A program made the position numbers and the translations under genes. Positions 20,275 to 30,623 of a stretch of DNA of 64,000 nucleotides are shown piece by piece; the stretch's first letter is position 1; the number at the start of each line of letters is the position of its first letter. The DNA comes from Flaccisagitta enflata. Taxonomy: Eukaryota; Chaetognatha; Sagittoidea; Aphragmophora. The stretch covers positions 27,590,001 to 27,654,000 of the forward strand of contig OZ231126.1 in the NCBI GenBank assembly GCA_965153355.1, in the 5' to 3' direction. A model generated the notes under the pieces. It saw only the letters and a program-made list of their open reading frames with translations, was not told the origin of the DNA and did no database searches.

Positions 20275-23200
20275 TGGAGTAGAGCACTTCGAATACCCAT
20301 TGGAGTACTCGCGAAGGCCCAAATCATTCATTAACGTAAATGAGAATGCGTCATTTCTGCCGAGAGAGAATTCGCTAGCGTCATTTCGTCATCACAAACG
20401 ATATTACTTATACGACGAGCATTACATTGTTTGGCAAGACTTAGAAGCTAGTAAGTCAAATATATGGAAAGATACTTGACAATTTAGAGATAGTTATCTT
20501 TGTGAGGTGACATATTTGGAATGGGTATCTTTGCGAGGTGGTTCAGTGAAGGTTAAAGATAACCGGATACATGGAAACAGTCGCGGGTGGGTGGGTAGGG
20601 GCGCCGATGAAGGTCAGTGTGGCAGTGAGGTCAACAACCTTAAACACATCACAACCGACCGATTGACGCGCTCAAGGCGTGTATTCTCGCAATACATTGC
20701 ATCCTGTGTACGTTGAAAGATTGTCGTGGGCTGAATATGGCGAGTGTTTTTGGGTGTGCACTACTATTCATGGATCCATATGAACTGTTTAGATTATGCG
20801 TTGACCAAGGAGCTTGGCTCCGGGCATTACTGCGAAACTTACCTGGCGGAAGATCGCAAACGAAAAGTTGAAGTTGTCATCAAGTTTTTAAAGCCTGTCA
20901 GAATATCCAAGGTTTGCCTACTCATGTCTTATTGGATTAACCTGTTGAACAGTTTTACAATCTTGATCGTAACTGTCTTCTTAAATCCTTGTGTGATTTA
21001 ACTCCCATTTCTGTGTCCATCTACGGCGTTTGTGATCTCGTACGGTATTTAGGTGAAAAGAGAACTAACGATCTTGGAGAAAGTTCGGAATGTTTCCCAT
21101 GTAGTCAACTTATTGGGACCAGTTCGTGATTCTGAAGGGACGCCCGCGTTCGCTTTGGAGTTTGAACCCCACGATGAAGGCCGTTACGAGTCGATGACCA
21201 TCGCAGAGATCAAGATCTTTATGAGGCAGCTATTAAAGGCGTTGAAAGCAGTTCATTCCCTCGGGATTATACACAGAGATATCAAGCCCAGCAATTTAAG
21301 ATATGACTTCGAGAGAATGCGATTGGTACGTGGTTTCCCTGTCTGACATGTCTGCATGTGGCCATACTGTTAAGCATGTCTTTGTTTGGCTTTGAGGTAG
21401 ACCAGATCGATTGATAGTCGCCCTGAAGCCTGCGCCTCAGGTATACTGGCGCTTCCACACGGCGTATCTGCAGATCTCTGCTTCTCTCCGACTGTCAGAC
21501 AAATATGCGTTGTTTCTAAATTTTTTGTGTTTTGCTTTTGGGCAGCGACCCCGAAGGGGTCGATGACATACAGTGCGGCGCAAAAGAAAGTTTTTGGTAG
21601 TATTTAATCCTATTTTATAGCAGTAGACATACCCTTTTAACTATTTTCTTATCAACTATTATTTAGACTACTATACTTGAATGAACCTTCAGTTTGCCAA
21701 AAAAGTGAAAAATGGCGCAGTATCAAAAAAAAAGTTGCAAGGGTGTCTCTTTAGGTTTCATCACCCTAATGCCTTAAAATCTATTGAAAATGAACACTTA
21801 ACTGCTTAACTATGGGCCAGAACCATAGAAAATCCATGACCGTTTGAAAGCTCTGCAAAAAGTCTTTTAAATGCAAGAAGGTAAGAAGAAAAGAATCACT
21901 GATTGAAAAAAATGCTCTTTTTTTATTTTTGTCCCCGACGAACAGTTTTCGTCGGTGACTATGTGATGGACCTGATCGTGTAGTCTGTTGTCGTCGTCGT
22001 CGTTCGTTCGTTTAAAACCTTCTCATATCTTTTGAACCAGACCTCAGAAGTTCATGAAACTTTACCAGTGGTATTTTTATGTCAATGGGAGTTTGTGTAC
22101 CAATTTTCAGAAAAATTCATTAACTTTTACTACCCTTTGCCTATTATTTTTGTAGTAATATTTAGCTGGGACTTAGGTGGTTTACATAGGTAGAGGGTAG
22201 TAAAGGTTAATGATTTTTTTTTTAATTTGGTATACAAGTAGAGGGTAGTAAATAAACATCCCCTGCAAAATTCGAATTAAATCTGAGGTCTGGTTTATGA
22301 GATATTAGCTTATTTATGTAGTAGTATGTTGCTAGGACTTAGGGCAATTTACATAGGCAAAGGGTGGTAAAGGTATGTGAATTTTTTCCTTATTTGGTAC
22401 ACAAGTAGAGGGTAGTAAATAAATAACCCCTGCAAAATTCGAATTAAATCTGAGGTCTGGTTTATGAGATATTAGCTTATTTATGTAGTATTATGTTACT
22501 ATGACTTAGGCAGTTTACATAGGCAAAGGGTAGCAAAGTTATATGAATTCTTTTTTAATTTGGTATACAAGTAAAGGATATTAATTGAACTGCCCCTGCA
22601 AAATTTGAATTAAATCTGAAGTCTGATTTATAAGATATTAGCTTATTAATGTAGTAATATGTTACTAGGATTTATATAGAGGATTGGAGTTGATGAATTC
22701 TTTTACTTGCTCATTTATTACATTCTGATTTTTCTTTAGGTTTGCCATCATGGATTTCAAGATTCATCTTCAACTACTGTCATCATCTTCAACTACTGTC
22801 ATCATCTTCAACTACTGTCATCATCTTCAACTACTGTCATCATCTTCAACTACTGTCATCATCTTCAACTAATGTCATCATCTTCAGCTACTGTCATCAT
22901 CTTCAACTACTGTCATCATCCTCAACTACTGTCATCATCCTCAACTACTGTCATCATCTTCAACTACTGTCATCATCTTCAACTACTGTCATCATCTTCA
23001 ACTACTGTCATCATCTTCAACATTGTCATATCTTCAACTTGTCATCATCTTCAATTCCATTAATATCTTCAATTCATTCTGTCATCAACTTCATACTTTC
23101 ATTTTCAACTACTGTCATCATTTTCAACTACTGTCATCATCTTCAACTACTGTCATATCTTCAACTTCTTGTCATCATCTTCAACTACTGTCATCATTCA

Positions 23201-25808
23201 ATTACTGTCATCATCTTCACTACTGTCATCATCTTCAACTACTGTCATCATCTTCAACTACTGTCATCATCTTCAACTACTGTCATCTTTCAACTACTGT
23301 CATCATCCTCAACTTGTCATCTCGACTACAAATTTTTTGAAAATTTTTTAAAAATTTTGTGGAATTTTTAAAATTTTTTTGAAAAATTTTTGAAAATTTT
23401 TGAAAAATTTTGAAAAATTTTTTAAAATTTAAAAAATTTTTGAAAATTTTTGAAAAAAAATTTTTGAATTTTTTTGAATTTTTTTTTTGAAAATTTTTTT
23501 AAAAAATTTTTAAATATTTTCATTTAGATTTTTAGACTATTGTTATCATTATCAAGTTTTGTCATCATTAAAACAATATTGAATATTTTTTCTTCTTGAA
23601 ATTGCTGTCTTGTCGTGTATCTTATCGAGTTGCGTTTACGCAACGAGAAAGCTTCAAAAATTACAGTCCCCAGTCGGGGACTGTAATTTTGAAGCTTTTT
23701 TTTTCAACATTTGAGCAATTTTAGTTTTTATATTTTTGTCAATGATACAGCTTGAGATTGTCTAAGCAACTCGTTTTCCATGAGCAAATTAAAGAGCTTC
23801 AAATTTTCTTCAAAATGGCGCCAAGAACAAATTTGAACTCTTTGCGTTTAACTTTTTTGTTTGAATAAAGATAACCCATGAAAATCACTTAGTGAATTTC
23901 TAAATTCTTTACCACCTGTTTTCATCCTTATGCCTTTTTTAAATGGATAGAGCTAGGACATCCAGCAAGGAATCATTTGAAAGAGCTCTCACAGCTTCAA
24001 AATGGTATGTATTTCTCATTGCTTGGAAACAAGTAGTTCTATTTTTCCAGTTTATTCCCAAGTAGTTCTAGTTTATTCCCAAGTAGTTCTAGTTTATTCC
24101 CAAGTAGTTCTATTTTTCTAGTTTATTCCCAACTGATTTTTGAGACATCAATTTCAAACTTCTGTCACTTTCAAACAGTTTTACCGACATAATTGTGCTT
24201 GGCGGCAAATGCTTCATTTTTTGAAGCTTTAATTTTTTCATGATTTTTTCCAAAATCCATCAATTAATACCAGAGATATAACATGGAAAAGACTTAAAAC
24301 TTTTTTTTGCGCCGCACTGTATGCTTTCACATGTGGGGAGTTTTCTTTTCCTCCTCATTCTCCTTCTTTATCCCCCCCCTCGACTCTAGGCCCAAATCCC
24401 AACCTCTAGACCAAAATCCCATTTCCAAGGCCCAAACCCCGTCCTTGAGGCCCCAACTCCGTCCTTGAGGCCCCAACTCCGTCCTTGAGGCCCCAACCCC
24501 GTCCTTGAGACCCAAATCCCATTCTTGATGCTTAAATCCCATTCTTGATACTTTACTCTTAGCTTCAAGGCCCAAATCTCTACCTGGTGGCCCAAATCTC
24601 AACCTTGAGGACCAAATCCCAGCCTCAAGGTCGGTATCCCCGCGACTAGGCCTAAATCCCACCTTCAAGGCTAAAATCCAGCCTTTAGCCCCATTTGCTA
24701 GAAGGAGGAGCACGACAAAATTCCTTGTGTGAAAGCAAAGGTCATTGACCCCTTTGGGGCCGCTGCCCTGCTCCTTCATCTTCAAGCACAACCTACTTAA
24801 GCAGGGCACAGGTACCGCTGACCATCTAACACTTTTGCGACCATTCTGGTTGTCACAGGTCTTGATCGATTTTGGTCTGGCTGAATATTACCTTCCTGGC
24901 GCCCGTTATAATTGTGATGTGGCAACCAAGAATTACAAGGCTCCCGAGTTACTTCTGGGATATGGAAATTATGATTATTCGGTTTGACCTTGTTTCAAAA
25001 TAGTTCACTTCCTCGACAGCGGGAGGGAAATCCAGTTGTGCATAGTTCAGTATGTTAATGAAAACCTGGTAAATTTCCTTGATGTGCTTCAGGTTGATAT
25101 GTGGGGTGTGGGCTGTTTGCTTGTAAGGCAAGTATTCGGTTTCCAACCTTTCGCTGCCGATACGAAATTTCAAGTGGTAACTGCCATAGGGAACATATTG
25201 GGTCGAAGAGGGATGGACGAATATATCCGAAAATACGATTTCGACGTGCGCGAGGAGGTTTGCTCAATCAGTGCACGCGTTTTGACGGACATTTCACTGA
25301 ACTGACATGCATGCTTGGAGACGTTACATGTAAAGCTCAAGTGTGGGTGGTCATTGGTCAACATGTTTCTTGTGGGATGTCATGTGTCCTTTTTGGCTGT
25401 TGCCCTGTTTAGATTTTGCCGTCGGTGTTACTTCCAGTTGCCGCCGTTTTTCCGCCTTCAGGCAGTGGAGCCAATGGATCAGATCGAGCAAGAAATGACA
25501 ATTGGATGGTACAATTTTCTGCGACATGACGCGAGACCGAATGAGCGCAAAAGGGACTTGGATGATGCTATTGACTTGATTGACAATTTACTTGTCTATG
25601 ATCATATGAACAGACTGACGGCGCAAGAGGCGCTTAATCATCCATTTTTGAAGTTGGGCAGAACCAAGCGGCGTAAGCGCCATGAAACGTGAGTGTATAA
25701 GAAATGGTCCGTTTGGCACATAGTTATCGGAAGGATGGAATCTCATCTCATGATTTTTACAGTGATTTGAAAGACGTGCGGACTAGCCCATTATCAATTT
25801 GCGAATGA
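20275..25808 (+). CDS. Divergent casein kinase 2 alpha-like Ser/Thr kinase, seven exons, 5' end missing
   Basis: Exons: 20275-20450, 20793-20911, 21053-21325, 24859-24981, 25093-25257, 25462-25688, 25763-25808; all phases agree. The spliced frame follows CK2-alpha along its length: SFINVN and YYLYDEHYIVWQDLEA (N-segment that packs on the kinase core), GSGHYCE (glycine loop), VVIKFLKPV (ATP lysine), VKRELTILE (helix C Glu), IIHRDIKPSN (catalytic loop), LIDFGLAEYY (metal-binding Asp), VATKNYKAPELL, DYSVDMWGVGCLL, and YDHMNRLTAQEALNHPF. About 375 residues are recovered, near the usual CK2-alpha core size. CK2's hallmark DWG is DFG here, and several substrate-binding basic residues are changed. 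The start codon lies in an unseen exon upstream of the acceptor at 20274. Without the final splice the protein would stop at 25692. No frameshift is seen, so it is probably functional. Confidence 0.87.
20573..20660 (+). repeat. Family B fragment in kinase intron 1
   Basis: CCGGATACATGGAAACAGTCGCGGGTGGGTGGG and the following GGGGC correspond to the 5' part of a + oriented family B copy. The tetranucleotide stretch and 3' hairpin are absent. Confidence 0.55.
21931..23697 (+). mobile_element. Family A hairpin-ended element, copy 2
   Basis: It starts after a T-run with GTCCCCGACGAACAGTTTTC and GTCGGTGAC (hairpin). Three degenerate 200-220-bp units follow, then a CATCATCTTCAACTACTGT array and TTTTTGAAAA-rich DNA. 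The 3' end is GTTGCGTTTACGCAAC followed by the terminal hairpin at 23650-23697. The ends match copy 1 at 3503-5630 almost exactly, while the satellite differs. It is nested inside the 21571-24319 element, and both ends abut T-runs. Confidence 0.72.
22765..23330 (+). repeat. CATCATCTTCAACTACTGT satellite (19-bp)
   Basis: About 28 tandem copies, regular at the 5' side and increasingly truncated after 23020. The 209-codon open frame with Ser-Ser-Ser-Thr-Thr-Val-Ile-Ile repeats is an artefact of this array. It is the private satellite of family A copy 2. Confidence 0.92.
24320..24845. repeat. Right half of a split family C element in kinase intron 3
   Basis: After the mariner-type insertion the family C sequence resumes with TGCTTTCACATGTGGGGAG and a GGCCCAAATCCCAACCTTGA minisatellite. 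It ends with the inverted terminus GTGAAAGCAAAGGTCATTGACC, CCCTTTGGGGCCGCTGCCC and the outer module GGTACCGCTGACCATCTAAC. The kinase acceptor at 24858 lies only about a dozen bases beyond. Confidence 0.7.
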
Positions 25809-26359
25809 ATTCATTTTTGATGCATGTCAAATTTTTCAATACATCTCAGTATTTGTCCTTAGACTGTTACCTTGCTTTTATTCAGTTTAAACATACTTTT
25901 CCTTTGACCAAGATAGCATTCTTAAAAATTATCTATCTCTCAAATTGGAAGCCTTCTAGAATTCTTGTTTTAAAGACAATTCTGTAGTGATCAGGACCCT
26001 GTAAAACTGCACTGGCCACTTGAAGAACCTGTATACTGTAAACCGTACTCTTGTGCTGAAATATTAAAAAAAACCATCAGGACCTTAAAATCCCCAGTAG
26101 ATATATTTACATCCGGTATTAATCTCAAAAAACTGATGATGTCGTTTTATTTTATTTGATAGAGATAAAGAAATAGGTGGTTAAGTTTTTCATCAACGGG
26201 AATCCTTAAAGCAAACACAATAACTCCTCATTTGAGCTGTTTCTGTCAAAACTTTTCTTACTCAAGATTTGGTAGTGGGTCATGTCATAAATCAATTAAT
26301 ATCCAAAAAAAAATTGTATGTCAAAAAAAGAAAAGTAAAAGCCTTAGTTGTCACTAATT
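25809..26359 (+). other. Intergenic, kinase 3' UTR and upstream region of next gene
   Basis: A/T-rich, no repeat family recognised. No canonical AATAAA was fixed with confidence; the nearest poly(A)-like word is ATTAAA-type sequence around 26060. The 5' UTR and promoter of the 26360 ORF must lie here if that gene is independent. Confidence 0.35.
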
Positions 26360-28771
26360 ATGGAGGGCGCAAAGAGAAAGGTCATTCTTCGGAAGAAGGA
26401 GCGGTCATCGATTCATCTTCGACAGCCTCGCTTTAAAACCGACGTAAACAAAACTATGAACGATTCACTTTCATCTCCCGCGTCTTCGTCGATATTAAAG
26501 CGTGACTCCACTTCCACTAACTCAACGCCGGATATCGGCATCGTAAAAGGAAAGTCTCCCGACAGGGTCGTCAAGGCCGTCCAGTTCGTGCTTCCGCCTC
26601 CGAGCACGGATGACGAGGATTACGACGACGACGACGACGAAGACTACGAAAACGACGATTTTTCTGGGGATTCTGAGAATATGGAGGATGGTCCCGGTGG
26701 TGAGAAGAAGGCGTGTGAAATCCAAAGTGGAAGTAGTGGGAAATCATTGACTGGTGTAGGGATTGACGCAATCATCGACCATGACCGTCCATCGACGGCT
26801 GACATGGAAGAACAAGTCGATAATCAAGTTGAATCTGTGGAAAAGGATCCCGTGGTACCGGAAATTATGGATGCGGCCAGTGACAGTGATGGCCACCAAG
26901 TTGGACTCGATGTAATCGGACAGACGGGGACGTCTTGCTCGGACGAGGGTGTTGATGGGTCCAGCCCGGAGGAAGGCGTCATTGACTTGGGACATGTAGA
27001 ATTCGAATTAAATGACGGTCCTTGCGGGGATGATGACGTTTCTGAGTCAACCAAGTCGAACCCTCTCAAGTCGAATACTACCGAGAGTTCCCACGACGAT
27101 GTGGAAGCGCTTGACAGTGTTTCCGTCTTTGTATTTCACAAAATTCCCGGCCAAGTTACCGACGGTGGAAATGCGGAATCTGAAATGAGCGTGAGTTCAC
27201 TCGGCAATGATGAACCGTTGAAAAAAGATTTTACACCTGACGCGCAAGGATGTGTCATGGAAAATGAACAGGTGAAAGTTGAGACAGAACAAAAAGAGGA
27301 CCACACGAGGGCGTCAGAGGTTGGCGATGGAGACATGAGTGAAGAGCGCGCGTTTGCGTTATTTGGGGTTCCGACCTCCGATGTACCTACTGCCCAAGTT
27401 GTGACCGCGAAGACGCAGAAAGACAGAATTCCTCTGGTAGAAAATCACTCCGAGGAGAGCGAAAAACCGAGAGATACCACGCCGTCGTCATTATCGTTGA
27501 AGGCGCGGCAATCTGAAGATTCACGTAAACAATCTGTCGTCGAATCAAACCCAGTCGAGGGTGTTAAGGGGATCGCGTCAAAATTCAATAACATCACTGA
27601 CAATAATAATAATAACAGCAATGACGAGGAGCCCATCCCTGAGACGAATTATTTGAAAAAAGTCCAAACAAAAATTGATCGAGAAATTGACTCCTTGAAT
27701 GGTTGTGATGAAGTTTTTGATGAGGGCGATGATGAAAAATTGAAATCCTCGACTTTATCTACAATCGACCCACGAAGGGATTGCGGAGAGACTGGACGGA
27801 ATATACCAAAAAATTCCTCGACTGACTCCCAATTGGAAATTCCTCCTTCGACGAAACTTCAACCGTCGCCTCAACCACCGTCGACGACCATCTCTTGGGC
27901 TGAGAGGGTGAAATCCACGCGTCCCAGGAGCGTTATTTCCTCCAACTCGGCTACCCCCAAAAATACCCTCCCCCCTTTCTCACCCGACTCTTCGTCCTTT
28001 CACTCATCGGGGTCATCTTTGAGTAGAAGATTTTCGAGCCGCACCCTTCAAAGAATGCTCTCTTCTTCCTCCTCTCATCTTGAGAGTAATGACATCAAGA
28101 ATTCGTCTTCGTCCATGCACGTTCACAACCTCATCACGCTTCCTCGCGATTTTCGGTTAAGCGACAGTATGGATGGTTCTTTGGAGGAAGATTTAAAATG
28201 GCTGCAGGGTCACGATAACAACGAAAATAATCGAAATAGTAAGAACTCTTCTCTTCTCGATAGTTTCGACAAAAGTGCGCCGGGAGGAACTGGCAACGTC
28301 ACCCCGAAAGATCGCCCGCGCGGAATTTTTACCACGATGTCGTCTTCTTCGCGAGACGCGATCAGAATGACGAGCGTAAAGACCATGACGTTGCCTAGCA
28401 GACACGAACGCACCACGTCCAATTCTAGCTTCGCCAATGAAAGCAACGACGCGAATGATAAACCTAGTAAAGCCGGATCGAGTTCGCCCCCGTCTTTGGC
28501 GACCACCGAAAATACAATCAAATCCAACGCCGCGAATTATACCTCTAACGTTGCCAAAGCAGTCAATGTCACGCCCGTGGAAGTAAAAAAATCATCGACC
28601 ACTTTGAAATCTGATCCCGAAAAAATTAGCGAGTCTCCCCGCGCGGAATTTCTCGCATTACGGGGATCGAAGATGGAGCTTAGTGGAGCTCGTCCTGCTA
28701 GTCGTTCAGCTACCGTAAGTCATCGCCTGCGATCTTTAAACAGAAAAACAAGGCCAAGTGAAGGCCAATAA
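26360..28771 (+). CDS. Large disordered acidic/Ser-rich protein (803 aa) with PP1-docking motifs
   Basis: A single uninterrupted frame starts at ATG 26360 (MEGAKRKVILRKKERSS) and stops at 28769-28771. The composition is low in hydrophobic residues and rich in Ser, Asp, Glu, Asn and Thr, so the chain is probably disordered. Residues 44-47 read SILK and 72-76 read KAVQF; these are the SILK and RVxF-type motifs by which many regulators bind protein phosphatase 1. An Asp/Glu run (84-100) follows. Further on are SWAERVK (about 511-517), an Arg/Ser block (SLSRRFSSRTLQRM) and a basic C-terminus (SHRLRSLNRKTRPSEGQ). No catalytic domain is seen. A good donor, ACC|GTAAGT at 28714/28715, lies in phase 0 near the end, so the stop may be skipped by splicing. 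A PP1 regulatory or scaffold role is inference; the family is not recognised. Confidence 0.72.
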   Translation: MEGAKRKVILRKKERSSIHLRQPRFKTDVNKTMNDSLSSPASSSILKRDSTSTNSTPDIGIVKGKSPDRVVKAVQFVLPPPSTDDEDYDDDDDEDYENDDFSGDSENMEDGPGGEKKACEIQSGSSGKSLTGVGIDAIIDHDRPSTADMEEQVDNQVESVEKDPVVPEIMDAASDSDGHQVGLDVIGQTGTSCSDEGVDGSSPEEGVIDLGHVEFELNDGPCGDDDVSESTKSNPLKSNTTESSHDDVEALDSVSVFVFHKIPGQVTDGGNAESEMSVSSLGNDEPLKKDFTPDAQGCVMENEQVKVETEQKEDHTRASEVGDGDMSEERAFALFGVPTSDVPTAQVVTAKTQKDRIPLVENHSEESEKPRDTTPSSLSLKARQSEDSRKQSVVESNPVEGVKGIASKFNNITDNNNNNSNDEEPIPETNYLKKVQTKIDREIDSLNGCDEVFDEGDDEKLKSSTLSTIDPRRDCGETGRNIPKNSSTDSQLEIPPSTKLQPSPQPPSTTISWAERVKSTRPRSVISSNSATPKNTLPPFSPDSSSFHSSGSSLSRRFSSRTLQRMLSSSSSHLESNDIKNSSSSMHVHNLITLPRDFRLSDSMDGSLEEDLKWLQGHDNNENNRNSKNSSLLDSFDKSAPGGTGNVTPKDRPRGIFTTMSSSSRDAIRMTSVKTMTLPSRHERTTSNSSFANESNDANDKPSKAGSSSPPSLATTENTIKSNAANYTSNVAKAVNVTPVEVKKSSTTLKSDPEKISESPRAEFLALRGSKMELSGARPASRSATVSHRLRSLNRKTRPSEGQ

Positions 28772-28813
28772 GTGCGCCTCGCTTGATTAAGAATTTGTGA
28801 ACGAACGTTTTTG

Positions 28814-28893
28814 ATGAATGAATGAATGAATGAATGAATGAATGAATGAATGAATGAATGAATGAATGAATGAATGAATGAATGAATGAAAAT
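28814..28893 (+). repeat. (GAAT)n microsatellite
   Basis: About 19 perfect GAAT units shortly after the stop of the 803-codon frame, probably in its 3' UTR or intron. Confidence 0.95.
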
Positions 28894-28907
28894 GTGGTGA
28901 GACATAA

Positions 28908-29080
28908 AAGGTGACAGGAACGAAGAACTACGAAGAATCAGCCGTTTTTCGCATTTCAAACGTTTGCGTGACTGACCGACCGACCAACTTACCGACCAAC
29001 CGACCAACGGACATGACCTCTTATAGAAGTGCGAGGACGCACTTAAAAAGCAGCAAAAAAAAAAAAAAAAAAAAAAACTC
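28908..29080 (+). mobile_element. Family B variant with AAGTGCG/CGCACTT hairpin and poly-A
   Basis: A CCGACCGACCAAC tetranucleotide stretch is followed by GACCTCTTATAG and the perfect hairpin AAGTGCG (29027-29033) / CGCACTT (29038-29044). AAAAA and soon a run of about 23 A (from 29056) follow. The order (tetranucleotides, CTCTTATAG, hairpin, A-run) is that of + oriented family B, but the stem sequence is different and fully complementary. Confidence 0.55.
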
Positions 29081-29444
29081 AGCATTAACTGTGTAACGAA
29101 ATGTAATGCAGAGAGTGAGTGACAAATATGCCGGTGATCCAATCTAGCTGCCAGTACAGATAGCTGCCATTATATTTTGGGATAGATACATATCTGATTG
29201 TATTTTACTATACATATCTGAATGTATTTTACTATAATACGGTGTTTCCGTCAGAAGGTCCATAATGCGAGATATTGGATTGGATGAGCAATCGGCCGAA
29301 ACAGCATTTCAGCCCCTGCCAGCGCACGCTACAGCGTTTGCCTTCCCGCATTATTGCCCCTACATCCAGAAGGATCACAACTGCAAGGAATGGAGGAACA
29401 AGCGGCTCGCGATAGTGGCAATTTGTATTCGTTGCTTGTCAGTA
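29081..29444. other. No gene identified
   Basis: It contains a short tandem ACATATCTGATTGTATTTTA duplication near 29186-29235. A 75-codon frame (29265-29492) runs into the pogo-like element and has no recognisable motif. Confidence 0.35.
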
Positions 29445-29758
29445 CAGTTGAATCCCGCTCTAACGGATATTAAGGGACTAATAAATTCGTAGGAAAAATT
29501 TTGTTAGTAAATATATAGAAAAATAACTAGTGAGTAAGGGTATCTAACCCCTATCTATACTCCGCAACTCTCATTCCATACTTAAACATACGCAATATGT
29601 AATTGAAACATCATTGACTAAAAGACCGACAGACAAACTGACAGTCTCTTATAAAGTTGCCTATCTGTAACTTAAAAAAAGCAAGTTTAAGTGATTTTAA
29701 ATTCTATTATAGGCGGCATTCTATCAGTGGCGTGTTCGTTAGAGCAGAGTTCAAGTGT
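29445..29758. mobile_element. pogo/Tigger-like MITE
   Basis: The left end, preceded by TA, is CAGTTGAATCCCGCTCTAAC followed by GGATATTAAGGGAC. The right side carries the rough complement GTTAGAGCAGAGTTCAAGTG. CAGTTGAA...CCGCT...AACGGA ends with TA targets are typical of pogo-like elements. The right terminus is degraded, so the exact end is uncertain. Similar phrases occur at 15290 and around 32540. Confidence 0.5.
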
Positions 29759-29984
29759 GTTAGTAAAACCTGTTTATCCTAAATGGGAGGGGTCTTTTGT
29801 GACTCAAAATTTACGAATTCTATTTATGTCGTCGAAACACGGATGGACATGATCGGACTTAGAGGATCGCTAGACTAACTTAACCTGATTGAATTCACCT
29901 AATCATTGACTGAATTCACCAAGATGAAGCACATGTGCGTCATCAAAATTAATTTCATTTTCCTTTGTTTTTCTGCCCTTCCCC

Positions 29985-30062
29985 TCCCATGAAACTGTTT
30001 TCTTCCCTACGCGCCCGCTTATTGCGTTCTGCTTCTCGATACAGGTAAGTGTTCATTTTTTT
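29985..30062 (+). other. Candidate recursive (ratchet) splice site 2, or small first exon
   Basis: A long pyrimidine-rich tract ends TTCTGCTTCTCGATACAG and is followed directly by GTAAGT (GT at 30055). This is the consensus of a recursive splice site. The alternative is a coding exon beginning ATG at 29990 and reading MKLFSSLRARLLRSASRYR up to the donor; no stop interrupts that frame. Confidence 0.45.
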
Positions 30063-30242
30063 GTGAATTTTTATATTGGAGTAGTATCTACTAAAAATCA
30101 TACTATCACTAATCCGCCAGTAGCTATCTGTTGGGATTTAGGAATGTCTATCTCTTTTTAAGGACTAGCGTATTAACTTATATGGGGTCTTTTACAATGG
30201 TAATGTGGAGGATATTTTGTCATGTTGGAACATAGCATGTCA

Positions 30243-30276
<34 letters not shown>

Positions 30277-30620
30277 GGAGTCATAAATGATAAGTTTAAG
30301 TATATAGTAAGAATAACCAACCTGATGTCGCGGTCAAGTGATTCTTGGAATGAACTTGATAATAGGGTCGACCTCTTGAAATAAGAGCCCGAGTTATCCG
30401 AAGTATAATCGGTCAGTTGGTTTGATGCATAGTTTGTTCGCTCGGTTGGTAGGTTGGGTATATGATCATTTAGTTGATGAGTTGGTCGGTTTCGTGGTTA
30501 GTTGGTCGGTCATTAGTCTGATGGATCTTTTGGTTGATGGGTAGGTTGAATTCTTAGTAGTCGGTCAAATGATCATACAAAGAGGTGATACTTACCGGAA
30601 TGTCTCAATGTAACTGAACG
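30063..30620. other. No gene; (CT)n and diffuse TTGGTCGG repeats
   Basis: A (CT)n run lies at 30243-30273. From 30410 to 30560 the sequence is a loose GTTGGTCGGT-type repeat resembling family B cores, without a hairpin terminus. Confidence 0.5.
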
Positions 30621-30623
30621 GGC

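Larger units (their letters stand above)
21571..24319. mobile_element. Tc1/mariner-type MITE in kinase intron 3, itself carrying a nested insertion
   Basis: The termini are CAGTGCGGCGCAAAA and its exact complement, flanked by TA (21569-21570 and 24320-24321). The outer flanks join into GGGGTCGATGACxTATGCTTTCACA, an intact family C terminus, so this element split a family C copy. Its own interior is split by family A copy 2; without that the element would be about 1 kb. Interior phrases (CATGAGCAAATTAAAG, ATGGCGCCAAGAACAAAT) are related to the 7136-8129 element. Confidence 0.85.

Noticed and set aside
22742-23371. 209-codon frame
   Set aside because: It is a repeat translation of the CATCATCTTCAACTACTGT satellite.
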